Shown here: one piece after another, positions 1 through 11,706 of the stretch
Layout of the letters: each line of letters opens with the position of its first letter
Position numbering within the stretch: position 1 is the stretch's first letter
Origin: Plantago major
Taxonomy: Eukaryota > Streptophyta > Magnoliopsida > Lamiales > Plantaginaceae
Length of the DNA: 64,000 nucleotides
Direction of reading: 5' to 3'
Assembly (NCBI GenBank): GCA_026545765.1
Contig: CM048840.1
Coordinates: 49,154,580-49,218,579, forward strand
Notes under the pieces: generated by a model
What the model was told of the DNA's origin: nothing
What the model saw: only the letters and a program-made list of their open reading frames with translations
The model's database searches: none
Program-made: the position numbers and the translations under genes

Positions 1-1177
1 GCCCCCATGGTAAACACAAATAATAAGCATCTTATCTCAAACAGCACAGGAATGAACAACAATCGCATAATAAACATAGACACTAAAACTATTCCATCAT
101 ATATAAACCAAATAATCAAAGATCCCGGCTAACCCTTAAATAAGTAAGTTAGCCTAACATAATTGAAAGTAAATAAACTGTAAACTGAATTGAAATCATG
201 TTTGAAACAACTAAACTTTTAGAAGATGGTGAGTGTCGAACCTCAGCTTCTCTTCTTCGATTTCTTCTTGCTAAAGTCAATCTTGGTGTGATAGGGTTTC
301 CTTGAAGTCTTCTTGTTTGCTTGCCGACGACCAGGGTTTTGGGGTTTCACTTCCCCGAGGACTGGTACTCTCTCAAGAGAGATGCCTTGTGGTACGAAAC
401 CCTCCCATTGAGTTGTTCTTCTACTATGAGACCCCAAGGGTCTTATTTATACTGAAAATTTTGTGCCCTAGCCGCCCTTGATGTGTATGGTAGGTTTAGA
501 AAGGCGGGCTTCAGTCTGACAGGCCAAGAACTGGATTGTTTCTAGAACTTTCACTGAACTGCGGTCGAGAGGTGACCACAGTCAGCCTTCTGCGGCCCAC
601 TGTGGGTCGCCAACATGCGATTTCCTCAGGTTTTTATCTGTTTCCTTCGTTCTTCAATTTCGAGCTTTGTAACTTCATTTCCTCGAAAAGTTGTCTTCTA
701 CAAAGTTCTAGCATCTTCAATTATCTTCATGTTGGTTGGTCACATGACATGTTTTAACACCTCGAACTCTGTGCAATGGCCAAATCAGCGTATTTCCTTA
801 ACTTTCTCGATTTCGCCTAAATATGACGTTTTGGCACCGAAAATCGTTCAATTCCTCAAAAACGCGATCATGACCTACAAAATACACAAGAAGTTGGTAA
901 TTGGCCATAAAATAATACAAATATTAAATCTTAGGTAAAAAATGAGAGTCTTAAAGTATGCATAATTGCACATTTCATTGTCACATCACATGACCATCCA
1001 TTCCACACTCATCGCAATATAGGTAATTCATACACACCTGCACACACAAAAGAAAGAAACCAGAGTAGTTCCGCCTAAACAAACTATGTTAAAAAATAAA
1101 AAGGAAAAGAAAAAACAAAAACTAACTAATATATACAGGTAAAAAATAAAATTTGTAAACATAACAAAGGAGTTAAG
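1..1177 (-). other. Interior of a minus-strand LTR element (LARD/Tat-Athila type), no clear gene
   Basis: This lies just downstream (minus strand) of a tRNA-Asp-like primer binding site and so should be the start of the interior of the LTR element whose 5' LTR begins at 1202. I see no gag or pol similarity. One 64-codon Lys/Arg-rich minus-strand frame (243-437) follows a TATA-like CAGTATAAATAAGA at 441-454, and the whole 1-470 stretch resembles the R/U5 part of another LTR. A second LTR inserted here or a non-coding LARD interior both fit. The rest is AT-rich. Confidence 0.45.
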
Positions 1178-1195
1178 TCCGCGGCAGCGGCGCGA
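1178..1195 (-). promoter_or_regulatory. Primer binding site, tRNA-Asp-like (degenerate)
   Basis: On the minus strand this reads TCGCGCCGCTGCCGCGGA. Many plant Ty3/gypsy elements carry TGGCGCCGTTGCCGGGGA, complementary to the 3' end of tRNA-Asp; this copy differs at three positions. It sits 6 bp from the CA end of the LTR that begins at 1202, as expected. Confidence 0.6.
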
Positions 1196-1201
1196 AAAAC
1201 T

Positions 1202-1600
1202 TGATGTGCCAAATCAAAGTTTTATATTTGTTTAATAAGCCAAGAGTTAATTCTCAACACTACGAAAATATGTAGTCCAGTGAAGTTAACCCCGAGTGTC
1301 GTTCTCTAAGGACTTAACTAGGCTGAGTTGCGTTTACGAATTGTAATAAACAATAGTGAAAGCAGTAAAGTTGGTTTGCTTCGGCAGAAGATTGATAATC
1401 TATCTATGATGCAGAATAACTAGAAAACAGATTACTTATAGAGATTAAGTTAGGAGAGGGAATTATGGTGTGTGATAAATAACAAACTAGCTAGCTGGAT
1501 TAAATGAAAATAATAACAATGGTTATTTACTCTAGTTATATCTGGGACACGTCCAAACGAGATATTACACTGCTCAAGGCAGACACCTTACACCACATAA
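1202..1600 (-). repeat. 5' LTR of minus-strand LARD/gypsy-like element, 3' part
   Basis: On the minus strand this segment ends in CACATCA next to the primer site, and the matching outer end at 38940 starts TGATGAGTC, giving a TGATG/CATCA inverted terminal pair. The LTR is split by the CACTA transposon at 1601-37817; TAA lies on both sides. Without the CACTA insert and one TAA copy the LTR is about 1519 bp. Confidence 0.6.
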
Positions 1601-2210
1601 CACTACAAAAAAATCGGAGTTTAGAGACGGATATTGTTTCAGGTAGCATAGCGGAAATACAGGTACATACGTAATGAAGAAGACTTGGCAAGATTATAAC
1701 ATACATTTTAAGTTACTGTAGAAAAATCAAAATCAAAATTACTGTAGCAATGAAGAAAATAACCAGAATTATACCTGAGATAACTCTGAAATTTAACTCT
1801 GAAATTTGGTTCTGAACTTTGATCGAATTACAGGAATCTGAATATTGCTAAGCTAATATTTTTGGGTGAAATTTTTACATAAACATAAAAGAATCTGGAA
1901 GAGTACAAAACAAAGAAAAAATTCTTTGAATACATTTCCTTTTCTTCTCTGGTTTTTTCGTTCTGCCCTTCTTTGTTGCTGATTGTTGTCATAATATAGA
2001 GAGAGTCCCCTCCTACTGTGCGGATTTGAAATTGTTGAATTCACATCCGGATGACTCTTTGGAAAAAGTTGATTGCAGTTTGTCGGGAATTGATTGAGCA
2101 ATTTTGTCCTTCTTCTTTTTTCTCCGTTGATTGAGCAATTTGTCTAGTTGATTTTTCTCTTTTGTCTTCTTTTCGTTGATTGTGCAGTTTGTCGGGCCTA
2201 GTCATTTTCT

Positions 2211-2412
2211 TTTAGAGACGGATTTATCCGTCTCTAAACCCCCACCGATCCGTCGCTAATCCGTTAGGGACGGATAGAGACGCCCGTCCTAAAACGGGCG
2301 TCTCTAACCAAGTCCCCAATATCCGTCTCTAAGATTAGAGACGGATATAATCCATCCCTAAATTTTCCCGAGCTAATCCGCCCTAATTCGAGGTTTTAGC
2401 GACGGATAAACT
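2211..2412. repeat. CACTA left subterminal repeats (GAGACGGAT motifs)
   Basis: A dense set of direct and inverted copies of TTTAGAGACGGAT / ATCCGTCTCTAAA and close variants (GGGACGGATA, GCGACGGATA). Such subterminal motifs are the expected binding sites of the TNPA-type protein. The 590 bp between the terminus and this cluster (1624-2210) holds almost no such motif. Confidence 0.8.
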
Positions 2413-2684
2413 GCATTTTTTATTTTTTTAATTTGTTTTCTTGTTTTTCACATTTCACCTGTTTTACACTCAATATAGTCGTAGATAATATACCCGAAAG
2501 TGATAAAATTACTTTAATTAAAATAGAGATTCGATAAAATATCCGAACAGAAGACTAAAATCCGAACAGAAGACTAAATATCCGAACAAGATGAGATAGT
2601 GTGAAAGTATGTAGCTAGAACAACATAAGTACATGGCATCTAAGAACCGGGAGGAGGCGGTGGTTGTTGGTTCGCACCGAACAT

Positions 2685-4098
2685 CTACTGTGCCATCTCA
2701 TCCATCCGACGAGTGATACGATCTTGATTCACTAGCAGTTGATCGATCGTTTTCTTGAGAGGATTCATCAGCTCATTGACCTGCTCTTGTGTGTAGAAAT
2801 CACCCCGTGATGAGGATGCCTGAGACACCGAGAAGCTACCACCCGTCAATGCAGGGCCCAAACTGCCGATCCCATACACTCGACCCTTAGCGTCCATCAG
2901 GTTGACTTGGAAGAATATCTAGTCTTGCTCTCGAATTGTGAGCTCATGACCGTCGATCATCCTCTCCTCCATGATCCGCTCCACCTCAGTCTGCAATAGT
3001 GTAGTGCATACAAAATGAGATACAGTTTTAGGAAGATACGCTCGATATATAATATACACAAATGCAAATGTGAACCTTGACAAAGAAACGTACCCCAATT
3101 AGCTCGGACCTAGGATCAGTCCAGATGCCATTCTTCATTTTTGCCTTCTTGAAGTGGTGAAGAGCAGTAGTGGGCTCCCCAGCATTGAGCTAAAGAACAT
3201 GCAAACAAGTAGTAAGTTGTTAGAAATGAAAGCAAAAAACATATGTACAAATCATATTCTGAGTCATAAATAACATATATACTGACCGACATCTGCCGGT
3301 CTGTAACAAAAGCCCGCGACCCATAATGATGCCTAGAGTTGCCCGTACCATCTCGCGGCTCAGTCAATCGGTTCGATCTGTTCTTCGCCGTCGTCTCCAC
3401 AACAAATGGATCCTTCTAGTACGCCTCCCAAAGTGCCCACTCATCATCCCCCATGAACTCAGGCTTTACCCCAGTGGTTTTCATGTAGTTATCCATCCTC
3501 TTATAGCACTCTGATCCAACAGTCTCGAAAACAGGCCACAGTTGGGGAATCAGGGCATTGGGAATGAAGTAGGTTTTCTACAACATTTCCATAAGAAGTA
3601 GAACTTACACAAGGTTAATGAAAGTAGGAATTTAAAGATAAACCCAAGTACAGTGGCTAACATACCACTCAATCAGCACAACAAGTTAAAGAACAGTGAC
3701 TAACATATCACCCAAGTATAGTGGCTAACATACCACTCAAATTTTCCTAAAATTTACTAACACAATGGTGACTAACATATCACCCAAGTACAATGGCTAA
3801 CATACCACTCAATCAGCACAACAAGTCAAAGAACAGTGACTAACATATCACCCAAGTACAGTGGCTACCATACCACTCAAATTGTCCTAAAATTTACTAA
3901 CACAATGGTGACTAACATATCACCCAAGTACAGTGGCTAACATACCACTCAATCAGCACAACAAGTCAAAGAACAGTGACTAACATATCACCCAAGTACA
4001 GTGGCTAATATACCACGGGATAAAGCATTGTAACATTGAAGCTTACCCGCACTTCATCAAAGTAATGGTGGTTCATCCGGTCCGGGAGTGTAGACCAC
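2685..4098 (-). pseudogene. CACTA Transposase_24 (Ptta/En/Spm) gene, 3' exons
   Basis: Minus-strand exons joined by GT-AG junctions: part of an exon at 4098-4047, then 3577-3287, 3189-3094 and 2990-2685. The translation resembles the plant transposase (Ptta/En/Spm) family, the accessory DNA-binding protein of CACTA elements; recognisable stretches are WALWEAY, the LHHFKK segment and VERIMEERM near the C-terminus. In-frame stops interrupt the exons at 3577-3287 and 2990-2685. The first exon here is continued at 34918-34851 on the other side of copia element A. It is non-functional because of the 31-kb insertion and the stops. Confidence 0.75.
3643..4014. repeat. Tandem repeat, about 140-bp unit, 2.7 copies
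   Basis: Three copies of CCCAAGTACARTGGCTAACA start at 3643, 3783 and 3923, an exact 140-bp period. Each unit contains shorter internal repeats (GTGGCTAACATACCACTC, GTGACTAACATATCAC). It lies in an intron of the CACTA Transposase_24 gene. Confidence 0.9.
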
Positions 4099-5716
4099 TG
4101 TTAGGAATATATGTTTAGATTTTGATCAGCAACCTAATGACTTATCTTAGCTCAGAAAGGTGGTTAGTACTCTTGGTTCACTTGAACACTGTAAAAGGGG
4201 AAACTCACTAAGTATGATAGTCTAGCAAAATCTTGTATAGGATGTTAGGTCTCGAAATGTAATTTTTATTTTCTGAAGAAGACCAAGAAGAAGACATCCA
4301 GCAGAAAAAGTTCAACAATTTTTGAAGACTTGAAGACTGCACAAGATTGCTGAAGAGAAAGGTTTTTCAGATACCTATGACCAGATATCTTGAAGACACA
4401 AGCGGTTTTAAATAAACAGTGTTACAATAGATATCTGAGAAATAAAAGGTTTCTGAACGAGGAAAAGTGCCCACAGATATCTACACTCAGATACATTGAA
4501 TAAAGATTATGTTTCCGGGAAACAATATATTCTTAACAAGTGGTATCTGGAGTTGTGATAATCTTTGGAAAAGGACGTGCAAAGCTCCAGAAAGCGTGCA
4601 TAGTTCCGTTGGCACTACAGGACAAAGTATAGTACAGTGCATTAAATGCGCGGACAGAAATGTCTGAACAAAAACAGTAGCTTCTGAAAAAGAAGACAAA
4701 ACTGCTACAGTACTATACTCAGATATCAATAGTTTGAAATTGAGTTAAGCCTAACGGATACTATTCAAACGACACTCAAATTCATCTATAAATATCAACA
4801 CTTAGACTGCTTGAGAACACACTGAATACCTTATAACACACAGAACTTACACTCTCACACAAGCTCTCTCAAGCAAACTACTTACCTTCAAGCTTTCTGT
4901 TGCGACCAAAGCTCTTGATTCTAAGTAGCACTAAAGTTCTAAGTGTCCAGATCCTTAACAAGCATTGTTATTTGTGAAAGAGGTGAACTAAGATTTCATA
5001 TCTGAGTTTCATTCTCTTGAACACTTATCATAGACTTGTGTCAGTAAAGAACAAGATACCATACATTGCAAAGTGTATTAAGTATACTTGATTCATAGAG
5101 CTATCTGAATAACTGAACAAGTTATTAAAGAAGCTCTCCTGACAAACTACCTTAACCAACACCTTAATCGGCGTGGAGTACAGGAAGTACTTAGTTTGGG
5201 AAACTAAGGAATAAATCCAAGGTTACTGAGCACAGGAAGTACTTAGTTTGGGAAACTAAGGAATAGCTCAAAAAGGTTTCTGAGTACAGGAAGTACTTGG
5301 CTGTGAAAGTCGGGGAATAACTCAGGGGGAACACTTGGTTGGGAACCTAGTGTAATTAGGAATCAAGATACGATATTTGTAAGGTTACATCAATTATCTG
5401 TCTTAGTGGATTCTATGTATGAGTAAGACCGAAGTGGATTAGTTGAAGGATTACGCCACCTTTAGATACCACTATAAAAAGACTTGTGTTATTTACTTTC
5501 TGCAGTTTATTACTTGCTTTATTTATCTTGCAAAGTATTTACACTTATCTTGCTGAGCACGTGCACTTATCACAGAAAAGTCTTCCGCTCTCTGAAATTA
5601 AGTATCAGATATCTTCACAGATATCTGAGAAACTGTGTTTATCGACAAAAGTTTTAAAAGACTATTCAACCCCCCCCCCCCTCTAGTCTTTTATTTTGTC
5701 GTTATCTGGACCAACA
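4099..5716 (+). repeat. 5' LTR of copia element A
   Basis: 1618 bp, TGTT...AACA ends. It is nearly identical to 33233-34845, with a few substitutions and small indels (for example TATCT present only here near 4142). It contains many GATATC palindromes and, near its end, a C tract flanked by 9-bp inverted repeats (5656-5664 and 5684-5692). Confidence 0.95.
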
Positions 5717-5718
5717 AG

Positions 5719-5730
5719 TGGTATCAGAGC
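5719..5730 (+). promoter_or_regulatory. Primer binding site of element A (initiator-Met tRNA)
   Basis: TGGTATCAGAGC, the usual plant copia sequence complementary to the 3' end of initiator methionine tRNA, 2 bp after the LTR. Confidence 0.95.
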
Positions 5731-5834
5731 AGGAGGTTCCCAAGCCTTCTGCACTGAACCTAGATCCCAGATAAGTGCCCACTAACTGCTTTTCACCTAC
5801 ACTTGATTTGTTTGTTTAGTGTGTTTGCTGCAGG

Positions 5835-8290
5835 ATGTCTTTAAGTGACGTCCCAATTCTCAAGCCAGAGAATTATGAAAAATGAAAGAACAACATGATG
5901 CTCCACCTAGAAGCTATCAGTGACGAAATGGTCGAAGTAATAAAGAATGGCCCAATAGTCATTCATCAACTCAAGCAAGTCATAGAGGTTTCTAATGGTA
6001 GAGACAGAGAACAAAGCGATGGGTCTTCACAGACAGATGTGTCAACCAGTGGGAGACCTGCCAGTCAAGTTATTTACGAACCAAAGCCCAAAGAGCTCTG
6101 GACATCGGAAGATACCTAGAGAAATCGACTGGATGGCCACGCTCGTAATATCATCATACGTTCTACTCCAGAGCACATACAGTGTAAACTGTGGGGTGCC
6201 AAAACGGTGAAAGTGGCCTGGCAACTGATTGAAGAAATCTGTGCCGGCACTGAGAAAACAAAGGAAAATAAGTTCGAAGTTTTGAAGCTCAAATTCCAAA
6301 ACTTTAAACAAGGTGCCACAGAGACTCTTGAAGAACTAGATTTCCGGTTTACAACACTTATGAGTGACATGGCTGCACTTGGTGAGAGTAATAGATATAC
6401 CCAGTCAGAAAAGATTAAGACTATTGTGAGAAGTCTAAATCATAACTGGGAACACACAAAGTTTTTCTACTTTAACCAAGGAATGCCAGATATCACTCCT
6501 GTGGAACTTTTCTCTCACCTTGCCACTGTTAACTATGAGACAACTCAAAGAGAACAAACAACTGAGAAGTTGCAGAATGTTGCTCTAGTTGCTCAAGGAG
6601 CTTCTGAAAAGAAGAAAGGCAAGGAGGTGACTGAGGATGCTCTTGCTGTAAAGCAAATGGGAAAATATGTCAGTCGAGAAATTGAGAGAAGAAAAGCCAA
6701 AGAGAAGCTGAAAAACCATCTAGGCTCAAACTATCACCAGTACAAAAATATGCAAAGCTCGCTGAACAAGCCATTTCGAAAGCATCAATCTTGAAAGCAG
6801 AAATCGGAAACGATATCTGTTTTTATTGTCAGAAACCTGGTCATTTCAAGAAGGATTGCCATGCCTTCAACAAACTAAAGACAGGTGACAAGAAAGACAG
6901 AAGAATCTTCAAAATAAGTCAGAGAGCTATGCTCACTGAAGAAAGGAAAAAGATTCAAATCCAACTGGATGCTCTAGATATTGAGTCTGATTCTGAGGAT
7001 GAGGATTCAGATGATTTCACACTGCCTTCCCCAGAAATGTGCGGTGTTTCTCATGAAGTAATTGACTTTGGTCAAAAGAAGAAAGAAGTGTGTGGAATGG
7101 CTGAAGAAATCTTTCCAGATATATCCAACATTGAACCTTGTCTAATGGCTGATGAGGTAACACATACTTCCTGTTATACTTATGAAAGTGATGAAGAAGG
7201 ATTCAAATATCTGGAAAATCTCAGAAAAGAACTTGATCTTTACGAAAGAGAATTTCTAATGGTCCGAGCTAGAGCCGAAATTCTTGAAGAAGAAAAGAAT
7301 TCTCTTGCAAAGGAAAATTCTCAAATAATCAAGATATCTGAGAAAAAGGATGTTGAAAATGCATTTCTCAAGGCTCAGATATCTGAGACCGAAAAGTCAC
7401 ATAAAGAAGCAATGGCCAATCTTCAAAAGAAATGTGAAGATCTTCTTTCTGAGAATAAGGAACTCAAAAAGAAAGAACTATCTTTTCAATCTTATGCCAA
7501 AGCTAGTGACACTCTTACTGAAGTACAATCTTATTTAAGAGATCCTTCAGAAAAGAGAGGACTTGGGCTGGACACACACACAGACAGTTCCACCACTCTG
7601 AATAAGAGTGATGAAGGACGAACATTTGAGTGCTCAGCAACGTGATTCCCAAACAATCTACAGTATCGGTCAGAAAGCTAAGATTGTTGACAAAGGAAAG
7701 GCAGTTGCGACCAAGCCTTTGTGGGAAAAACAAGTCCAAAGGAAAACTGTTGGGAATGTCTCTGAAAAGAAACATAACACTGAAAAGTGTAATCACCCAC
7801 AGTGCTATGTCTCTCAAAAAGGAAAAATTACAGGAGTTGACAAATTCTCCTATGTCACATTTTCTGGAAAGAAAATAGATTATCCAGAGACTAGCAAAGC
7901 TGCTGAGAAGAGATCTCAGATAGCACCAGGTGCTCGGAATGGTATTGGCTATAAAGCCATCGGGAAACAACTTGCTCGTGAGTACAAACAAGAGCAAGAA
8001 CGATGGTTAAAAGCTAGAATTGCTCACAACAATTATCAGGAGTGGAAGATGATCAAGCCACTGAAAATCTGAATGCCAGGGCTAGAAGAAATCTGGCTAG
8101 GAAAGCTAAGTTTGCTAAGAAGCAGACTCAGAAACCTGACAGGAATCTGAAAGCACCAAATGGAGCACCAAGGAACACACCAAGGAAGAAAATAGTTCTT
8201 AATGACAATGATACTAATCATTTAACTAGAATTCCTCCTTCTGTTCCTATTAGACAAAAGAATGTTCCTAAGAAATTCATTTAAAAATGG
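5835..8290 (+). pseudogene. gag of copia element A (long, CCHC and coiled coil), broken
   Basis: Encodes the capsid/nucleocapsid precursor of the retroelement. The start MSLSDVPILKPENYEKW-like is shared with element B at 28653. A UBN2-type copia gag region (about 6130-6600, with WQLIEEICAGT and TLEELDFRF) is followed by a CCHC zinc knuckle CFYCQKPGHFKKDC (about 6818-6859), then a long acidic coiled-coil part rich in Glu and Lys to about 8290. Damage: TGG to TGA at 5883-5885, TAG at 6117-6119, and frame changes near 6790, 7620 and 8050. The C-terminal extension beyond the knuckle is unusual for copia but known in Sireviruses. It cannot give a full protein. Confidence 0.85.
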
Positions 8291-8365
8291 ATTCCTACTG
8301 GAAGATTCTTTTGTCCAGATGGTTCCATTGTTGGTATGAGAACCTAATCTCCTGTTTCCTGATTT

Positions 8366-8553
8366 GTGCAGAACACTCTCAAGACTAATTCAAAGTGGCA
8401 TTTTGATAGTGGATGTGGGAAGCACATGACAGGAGACAAAGCAAATCTAATTGACTACAAAAAGTGCAATGATGGACCAATTATCAGGTTTGCTGGAGGA
8501 GATGAAAATCCAACCATAGGTTTTGGCAATTTGAAGTACTTCATGTAAAGGGA
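8366..8553 (+). pseudogene. Protease part of copia element A pol
   Basis: The translation has WHFDSGCGKHMTGD, the copia aspartic protease active-site region (D-S-G with the usual C-H-M-T-G-D following). The frame stops at 8546-8548 and continues in another frame with LKYNLLSMSQL at about 8555, so a small indel separates protease from the integrase region. In a working element it would release gag, integrase and RT from the polyprotein. Confidence 0.8.
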
Positions 8554-9840
8554 TTGAAATATAATCTCCTAAGCATGAGTCAACTAGTAGACAAAGGGTA
8601 CACTGTCAAGATCAAGTCAAAACTATGTAAAGTGATTGACAATGAGTCAAAGCGGACAGTCTTGGTTGCAAGGCGTAAAGGAAATATTTATGTTGCTGAT
8701 TGGGCATCCGCCACAACCGAAGAATGTCTCATGGTGAGTCAATCTGGCCACACTGAAGAAAATTGGCTATGACATAAAATAATGAGTCACTTGAATTTCA
8801 AAACTCTGAATAAGCTAGCCAACAAAGAGCTGGTGGTTGGTTTACCCAAAATGGCATATAGAAAAGAAGGTGTATGCTCAGCTTGCCAAATGGAAAAACA
8901 ATCCAAAACATCTTTAAAGTCTAAAACTAGACATTTCAGTGAAAGGCCACTGCAAATGTCACATATGGATCTTTTTGAATCCTCAGTAACTAGTTATGCA
9001 GGAAAGAAGTATGGTCTGGTTGTTGTTGATGATTACTCACGATTCACATGGGTTGTCTTTCTCAAACACAAATATGATGCAAGGGTTGAGATACCTAACT
9101 TACTGAATAAGCTCGAAGTCATGAAAAATGACAAGGTATCTGTAATCAGAACAGACCATGGTACTGAGTTTGTGAACCAGTACATCAAAGAGTTTTGTAC
9201 CTGCAAATGTATACAACATCAACTATCTTCTGTAAGGACACCACAACAAAATGGTGTTGCTGAAAGAAAGAATAGGACCCTGAAAGAAGCAGTAAGAACA
9301 ATGCTTGCTGACACTGAAATAAGTGAAATCTATTGGATTGAAGCTTTAAACACGGCATGCTACACTCAAAATAGATGTCTGATTAATAAACACCATGACA
9401 AAACTCCTTACGAGCTTTTCAGTGGTAGACCCCCTAGCATCAAACATCTAAGGGTGTTTGGTTGCAGATGTTTCGTTCTTAACAATGGAAAAGAATACTT
9501 GAGAACATTTCAACCAAAGGCAGATGAAGGAGTATTTATGGATATTCTCTGAATAGCAAAGCCTACAGAATCTACAACAAAAGAACGCAAAAGATCGAAG
9601 AATCTGTTCATGTAGTATTCTATGAAGGAAACAAGAAAGTACTCTTGAATGATGATCTCTCAGATAGGTTCAAAGAACTGTTGTTAAAAATTCTAAAAAA
9701 GGATCCTCAAAAGGAAACAATTCTACCATTCAAATAGAGGATGAGTCTGACGATGAAAAGCAACCTATGCTTAGTAACAACCAGATGACTCTAAGACATG
9801 ATGAAGAATTTCCTATGAGAATTCCAGAAATGGAATAGGT
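8554..9840 (+). pseudogene. GAG-pre-integrase and integrase of copia element A
   Basis: The pre-integrase HHCC zinc region (HKIMSHLNF followed by CSACQ) begins near 8770. The integrase core shows the D,D-35-E triad: D in SHMDLFESS, D in RTDHGTEF and E in NGVAERKNR. It would insert the cDNA copy into host DNA. A TGA at 8770-8772 replaces a Trp present in element B (LWHK), and the frame shifts near 9540 after the [10 protein letters not shown] region. Confidence 0.85.
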
Positions 9841-9888
9841 TACTGAGAACCTTCATCATGAAGAGGTATCTGAAAATGAGACTGCTGA

Positions 9889-11706
9889 ATGCAAGTTCCA
9901 GATATCTGTAACACTGAAAAAGTGTCAGATATCCATGGCATTTCCCATGTGTCAGATATCCCAGATACTGCACAAGTATCTCATCAAGATCATATTGATT
10001 CACATTCAAATCAAAATGATATTGATCCTACTAGTTCAAAACCCATTATGAAATGGATAAGAAATCATCCTGCAAAGGATGTGATTGGTCCCATAGACCA
10101 AGGAGTTAGAACTAGAAGAGCAATCGCTGAAAATGCAAATTGTCTCTATGGATGTTTCATCTCAAACATTGAACCAAAGACTATAGAAGAAGCATTAAAG
10201 GATCAAGATTGGATCTCTGCAATGCAAGAAGAGTTGGATCAATTTGAGAGAAACAAAGTCTGGAAACTGGTTCCATTTTTTGACGGAATATCTGTAGTCG
10301 GAACCAAGTGGGTTTTCAGAAACAAAATGAATGAGTCTGGTGAAATAACCAGAAACAAAGCTAGGTTGGTTGCCAAGGGATTCACCCAGACTGAAGGACT
10401 AGATTTTGATGAATCTTATGCACCAGTTGCAAGATTGGATGCAATAAGACTCTTTCTAGCCTTTGCAGCTCATAATGACTTTACAGTTTATCAAATGGAT
10501 GTCAAGAATGCATTCCTAAATGGTGAACTTGCTGAGGAAGTCTATGTTGAGCAACCACCAGGTTTTGAAGTTTCCTCAGAAATTCGGATGGTCTATAAGC
10601 TTCAGAAAGCTCTGTATGGGCTCAAATAAGCTCCAAGAGCATGGTATGATACATTGGCCAAATACCTACTAAAAAAGCGGTTTCAAGAAAGGAGATGTTG
10701 ATAAAACACTCTTCACATTGAATCATGATGGGAAACTACTTTTAGTTCAAGTATATGTTGATGACATTATATTTGGATCTAAAGACAAGCAACTTTGTGA
10801 ATACTTTGCTGAACTCATGAAATGTAAATTCGAGATGAGCATGATGGGAGAATTGAATTACTTCCTAGGGCTGCAAGTCAAGCAACTCAATGATGGAATA
10901 TTCATTAGTCAAACAAAGTATGCAAGGACATGCTCAACAAGTTTAATCTAAAGCCTTCTGAAAAGAATGCTAAGATACCAATGAGCATTGGAACCAAAAT
11001 GACCTATACTAAATCTGACAAGAGTGTTGAAGAACATAAGTATAGGAAATTGATTGGATCTCTACTGTACCTCACTGCAAGTAGACCTGATATTCAATAT
11101 GCAGTTGGAGTGGGTGCTAGATTTCAGACAAATCCAATGCAATCACACTACAACATTGCTATGAAAATATTGAGGTATGTAAAAGGTACTGTAGAAGTTG
11201 GATTGTGGTATCCAAAAGATAGTGGATTGAGTTTGGTTGGCTATTCAGATGCCGACTATGCTGGATCACTGCTTGATAGAAAAAGCACCTCAGGAACTTG
11301 TCAATTTCTTGGTGCTAGATTGATATCTTGGTTCAACAAGAAAAAAAATTCAATTGCCACATCTACCACAGAGGCTGAATATATTGCTGCGGGGTGTTGT
11401 GCTTCACAGATATTGTGGATACAACAGCAACTCAGAGACTATGGACTCAATGAAGAGAAAAATCCCATTTTCTGTGACAACACAAGTGCTATTGCCATAA
11501 CTCAGAATCCTAAGTTTCATGCTAGAACAAAGCACATTGATGTTAGACACCACTTCATCAGAGACCATGTTGAAAAAGGCAATATAGAGATACTCAAGAT
11601 TGGCACTGAAGACCAACTTGCAGATATCTTCACTAAGCCACTACAAGAAAGTAGATTCTTAGCCTTAAGACACAGTCTTGGACTAATGGAGCTACCCAAG
11701 AATTGA
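9889..11706 (+). pseudogene. Reverse transcriptase-RNase H of copia element A
   Basis: RVT_2-type reverse transcriptase: [27 protein letters not shown], the fingers/palm region [20 protein letters not shown] and the catalytic YVDDIIFGS (about 10755). RNase H follows with [18 protein letters not shown] and FCDNTSAI, ending at 11706. A TAA at 10627-10629 replaces the Gln of LKQAPRAW, and the frame changes at about 10690 and 10930. Both catalytic centres are still encoded, but in separate frames. Confidence 0.9.

Noticed and set aside
3643-4014. CRISPR-like array
   Set aside because: The 140-bp units are contiguous long repeats with no short-repeat/unique-spacer structure, in a plant transposon intron.
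5719-5730. tRNA-like sequences (also at 28757, 1178 and 63345) as tRNA genes
   Set aside because: Only the short stretch complementary to a tRNA 3' end is present; these are primer binding sites.
5800-5834. A leader intron ending just before the gag ATG in elements A and B (GCTGCAG, GTGTGCAG)
   Set aside because: The acceptors look plausible, but no consistent donor is shared between A and B; left as a weak possibility.
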